From Ziziphus jujuba (Eukaryota > Streptophyta > Magnoliopsida > Rosales > Rhamnaceae), in the NCBI RefSeq assembly GCF_031755915.1, contig NC_083379.1, positions 45,826,001-45,890,000 of the forward strand: a stretch of 64,000 nt of DNA, written 5' to 3'. This document shows positions 60,601 to 64,000 of the stretch, one piece after another. The notes under the pieces are model-generated. The model was not told where the DNA came from and did not search any database. It saw only the letters and a program-made list of their open reading frames with translations. Both the position numbers and the translations under genes were made by a program. Positions within the stretch are counted from its first letter, which is position 1, and each line of letters starts with the position of its first letter.

Positions 60601-61360
60601 TATATTGATTGGATAATCTGTGTATATATCTATTTTTATAATTTTATAAATATAATCAACCCTCAAATTCGCTATGGTGGAATTTGAATCTATACCCTTC
60701 GATCATGTATTATCCTCTCTTTCAACAATATAAACATAAGATATCTAAATTGAATTACTTTCATAAAAGATAAAAAGAGATTAGTACAAAGTTATATTTA
60801 GTAATCATTGGTCCTATATATATCTATAATAATTTAAATTTCAAATTAATGATTTTTTTTCAAAACAAAAGTATTCATAATTTCATTAAGTAAATTTTAA
60901 TTTTAATAAAAATAAAATCTGATGAAATTCAATTAACAAAACTATTAATACTTGGTGTTACGTGCAGAGCATGTAACCGTACCTAGCTAGTATATATATA
61001 GAAATTTTACCTAATTAAATCAATATCGATGCTTGATGGTGAGAATTTGAGCTATGGGATTTGTCGGGAGTGGGGACATGAGAAGGGCGCAAATTATGTG
61101 ATAAGAGAGGGTTAAAAAGAGTGTAAAATCCCCTTTATTTTTATTTTTTTATTTTTGATTGGAGAAGAAGACAAAGAAAAAATATAAAGTTTATGCTTAG
61201 TTTTTTAAAATCACACGGAGGTGGTATAATTTAAATGAATACTTTATATATGTAAAATTAAAAAGTCATATTTAAAAAGTAATATTTCACTTCATGTGAG
61301 TATATTTGATGAAAAACAAGTAACTTTAATAAATTTTTTTTATTATATCTATTGTGGAGG

Positions 61361-62043
61361 TGTAACAGTCCAGTCCACCCGTATGAGATATTTTTCGTTT
61401 TGGGACTAGCCCGCACGGTTTTGTTAAAATGCATCTCAGTGGTTAGGAGTCCCACCCCTCACCTGCCAGTCCCACTGGTCCGGACCTCCCAGGTCCCAAT
61501 CAAGATATTGTCTGCTTTGAAAGCTAGGTGGTGAGCCTAATCCTATCCCTCACGGTTTTACTTCCCTAGCCCAATTCTATCCCTCACGGTTTTACTTTCC
61601 TTCATGGGATCCCTCACGGTTTTACTTTCCCAGCCCAATCCTATCCCTTCATGGGATCCCTCACGGTTTTACTTTCCCAGCCCAATCCTATCCCTCACGA
61701 TTTTACTTTCCTTCATGGGAACGCGTCTCAAGGAAAAGGTATCCACACCTTCTTATAAGGCATTCTTTATTTCCTTTTCCAACCGATGTGGGATCTCATA
61801 ATCCACCCCCCTTGGGGCCTAGCGTCCTCGCTGGCACACCCCACCTCTCACATACCAGTCCCACTGGGCCGAACCTCCCAGGCCCAATCAAGATATTGTC
61901 CGCTTTGGAAGTTAGGTGGTAAGCCCAATCCTACCCCTCACGGTTTTACTTTCTTTTATGGGAATGCGTCTCAAGGAAAAGATATTTACACCCTCTTATA
62001 AGACATGTTTTGTTATTCTTTCCAACCGATGTGGAATCTCACA
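61361..62043 (+). mobile_element. 683-bp non-coding TG...CA element with target duplication
   Basis: Starts TGTAACAGTCCAGTCC and ends GATGTGGAATCTCACA, with TG...CA ends. It is flanked by GGAGG (61356-61360) and GGGGG (62044-62048), a 5-bp duplication with one mismatch. A sister copy of the flanking DNA at about 62128-62180 has a single GGGGG and no insert. Inside, a block is duplicated: 61451-61800 and 61841-62043 share TCCCACTGG, ATCAAGATATTGTC, CTCACGGTTTTACTTT, CGTCTCAAGGAAAAG and CCAACCGATGTGG. The first copy is longer because of a minisatellite. The sequence style (GATGTGGGATCTCA, CCCCCTTGGGGCC) is that of a common non-coding plant LTR-type repeat. It encodes no protein. Confidence 0.75.
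61540..61720. repeat. Minisatellite inside the TG...CA element
   Basis: The motif CCCTCACGGTTTTACTT recurs at about 61547, 61581, 61611, 61658 and (with CACGATTTT) 61692, with spacers built from CCCAGCCCAATCCTAT and CCTTCATGGGAT. The second copy of the host block (near 61937) has only one unit, so the array expanded locally. Confidence 0.8.
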
Positions 62044-62048
62044 GGGGG

Positions 62049-62250
62049 CGTTGCAAATTTTATATGCATATAATAAGGGGTAACTCAAGTTATTGAATTC
62101 GCCACCGCATGCTGTAATATTTTTTTCTAATAAATTTTTTTATTATATTTATTGTGGGGGCATCACAAATTATATATACATATAATTCAAGTTTTGGTGG
62201 GTCATTGCCGTGCTTTGCTGGTCCCTCCTCCAATTCGCCATGCATGCTGG
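62049..62250. repeat. Tandemly duplicated host DNA next to the TG...CA element
   Basis: TAATAAATTTTTTTATTAT followed by ATTGTGG occurs at about 61327-61357 and again at 62126-62157. A second block with AATT(A/T)TATAT(A/G)CATAT, TCAAGTT and AATTCGCCA..GCATGCTG occurs at 62056-62113 and 62166-62250. The region is a tandem duplication, with the first copy split by the 683-bp element. Confidence 0.65.
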
Positions 62251-62964
62251 TCCCTCATTCTTTTTTTTTTTTTTTTTTTTGGGTGAAGATGCAGTAAATT
62301 TTTTTTTTTTTTTTTTTTTGGTCCTCTTCAGTGAAGATGTCGTAATGTTTGTTGTTCTGGTGGCGGATGAATCATGAATTCATGAGTTTCCTCACAATTG
62401 TACAAGGTAGATGGAGAAAAACAACTTGGTGGACATATATAATAATGAAACATGCAATAATTTCTAATATATTCATTCTTTTCTTTTAAGCATAAAGTAC
62501 AACAAATTGGATTTTCCACACATTCCATTATTTGCTCAAATAAAAACACACACAAACAGTTGATCAATTTATTTGATTGCAAAGAACATGTAACTTTTTA
62601 GAGGGAGTTACATGCACTCTTATTTATACATAGATCAACTACAGTGATAAACTAGTTACATACATTTTTATTTATACATAGGTCAACGATAATGATAAAC
62701 TAAATTTAAATCAGGTTGATTTGATGGTTTTATTAAGAAATTTTTTTTTATTAATCATTGATCGTTTTAAATAATTCAGATTTAAAAATTCATTTATGAT
62801 TTATTGGTTTTTATCAATTTTCATCCCTTAAATATCATTACTTTCATATTAAATCATTAACTAATTTTTAAATCATAATCGATAAAAAAGATCAAGGATT
62901 AACAAAAGAAAACATTATAATAAAACCATCGGGACCTAATTTAAATCTAGTCTTCATATAAGCA
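62251..62964. other. Spacer and 3' flank of the cysteine-rich peptide gene
   Basis: Two long T runs (62261-62280, 62299-62320) and AT-rich DNA. A minus-strand ORF at 62328-62582 has no recognisable domain. The last bases are probably the 3' UTR of the peptide gene. Confidence 0.4.
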
Positions 62965-63261
62965 CTAGCAAGCACAAATACCAATGAAAATATTGACTGG
63001 GATGCAAAAACAACCTGAGGCACAGTTCTGCGTAATCGGATTGCATGATGAAACACTAAGCCCATTTTGAGATTTTGTTTGTTCGAGTGCTGCAAGTATG
63101 TTTGAGAGGGGAATTTGTGTGCTTTTCGCAACCCCATTTGCAGTACCAGATTGGATGTCATTGAGTTCACGAGCGCCGACGAAGGAAGATGGAGCCAAGG
63201 TGGCCACCATAAACACCATGGCCACCACCAGAAGCAAAGCACCACTCTTCTTGCTCACCAT
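62965..63261 (-). CDS. Small secreted cysteine-rich peptide, albumin-1/knottin-like spacing
   Basis: A 98-residue single-exon ORF. Residues 1-30 are a clear signal peptide (LLLVVAMVFMVATLAPSSFVGA, cleavage likely after Ala30). A propeptide (about 31-68) follows, then a C-terminal domain with six cysteines at 73, 80, 84, 86, 96 and 98. The CxC-IPV-x6-C part (CFCIPVNIFIGIC) resembles the corresponding part of legume albumin-1 knottins, but the first two spacings differ and there is an extra terminal Cys, so the family is not certain. Such peptides are apoplastic or vacuolar and often defensive; no activity can be read here. A TATA box and short 5' UTR support a real gene. Confidence 0.7.
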   Translation of the reverse strand: MVSKKSGALLLVVAMVFMVATLAPSSFVGARELNDIQSGTANGVAKSTQIPLSNILAALEQTKSQNGLSVSSCNPITQNCASGCFCIPVNIFIGICAC

Positions 63262-63365
63262 TTCCGGCCGCCTTCGATATATCTCTTCTCGACCTTCTCT
63301 TACTCAGATCGTGAAATGTTTCTTCGTTTGCCACTCATACGTGCAATTGAATTCCTTTTATAGGC
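63262..63365 (-). promoter_or_regulatory. Core promoter of the cysteine-rich peptide gene
   Basis: On the minus strand TATAAAAGG (63362-63354) lies about 93 bp upstream of the ATG at 63261, predicting a 5' UTR of about 60 bases. This is a strong canonical plant TATA box. Confidence 0.7.
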
Positions 63366-64000
63366 GCAGAGCTAGCGTTCTTTAACATGCAAAAAAAAAT
63401 CATGACCAACACACGTTCGAATGAATTAATTAATGCATGTGTAAGAAGTTCATTAGAAAGAGATAAGATGAAATACATCATCTATTTTTATATAGTATTT
63501 TATATATATATTTTTTTACACCACATGTATAGTAAAAAAATTAAAATTTCAAATCACATCCATCAGTTTTAAATTATATTAATATTTTTTATTATCACTT
63601 ACCAATAATTTAGGAAAAAAATTATATAAAATTAGACTGTCCAAAAAATTACTTTTTTTTTTTTCCTCGTGGAGAATTTAAAATGGAGATCTCGGCCACA
63701 TATGCATGGTCCTGCTTCAATTATTACAAAAATACAAAATTGACATGCAGTGCTACACGCGAAAAGGACAAAATGGATGTCTTGTAGTAATGGTCCCAAT
63801 ATCTCACCAAGTCATATATGGGGAAAATTTTCCAACAGTCTCATTGCATTGAGTTTTCAGAACTCCTTCCATTGATTTAAAGCCATGTGGACAAAATTTT
63901 CCACGTAAGATAGTTGCCAAAACCTTTCAAACAACAAAACCGCCCTTCTAATACCCCTCAACTTCCTTCTCCATCTTCGGCTTTCTTTCTAAGTTTTTTT
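63366..64000. other. Right-hand end of window
   Basis: AT-rich upstream DNA of the peptide gene. The last about 50 bases become C/T-rich (ACTTCCTTCTCCATCTTCGG), which looks like a plant 5' UTR and may be the start of a plus-strand gene beyond the window. No coding region is supported. Confidence 0.35.

Noticed and set aside
61540..61720. CRISPR-like regularly spaced repeats
   Set aside because: Spacing is irregular, the spacers are themselves repeats, and this is plant nuclear DNA; it is a minisatellite in a mobile element.

Overview
This is nuclear DNA from a flowering plant, most likely a rosid dicot and possibly Rosales. The genes are intron-rich with GT-AG introns, the spacers are very AT-rich, and the proteins are classic land-plant families: PPR proteins, a CC-NB-LRR receptor, phloem-protein-2 lectins, an O-fucosyltransferase and a plant glyoxalase-I-like protein. 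The order-level guess is weak and rests on the style of the retrotransposon LTRs. No CRISPR array, operon or rRNA gene is visible.

Layout. 0.4-1.5 kb: a three-exon glyoxalase-I-like gene (minus) with an ABRE/G-box-rich promoter. 1.9-11.2 kb: a gene-free, extremely AT-rich stretch. 11.3-20.4 kb: an Alba-type nucleic-acid-binding protein, a mitochondrial-type PPR protein and an O-fucosyltransferase, all plus strand. 20.9-34.4 kb: an accessory island made of a tandemly duplicated two-gene module, each unit holding a CC-NB-LRR gene (minus) head to head with a PP2/Nictaba-type lectin gene (plus). Unit 1 is dead: its NLR carries a 285-bp solo LTR, a stop codon and several frameshifts, and its PP2 has a mutated splice donor and a frameshift. 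Unit 2 has full-length ORFs, but its NLR has a Walker A lysine-threonine pair changed to lysine-lysine. 35.5-53.2 kb: two more PPR genes, the catalytic subunit of the ER signal peptidase (SEC11), a plastid-type DCC thiol-disulfide oxidoreductase and a rhomboid protease. 53.2-64 kb: repeat-rich DNA with an inverted pair of tRNA-derived SINE-like sequences, a fragment beginning with a TGTAACACCCC-type LTR end and a 683-bp TG...CA element with its target duplication; the region ends with a small secreted cysteine-rich peptide gene (minus) that has a clear TATA box.

From memory, the order PPR / O-fucosyltransferase / PPR / SEC11 / DCC / rhomboid matches the Arabidopsis run At1g52640-52630-52620-52600-52590-52580. 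The NLR-lectin island therefore appears to sit inside an old conserved gene block, between the equivalents of At1g52630 and At1g52620, and is the most interesting part of the window. Exon borders below were read by hand from splice consensus and reading-frame continuity; each multi-exon model closes in frame.
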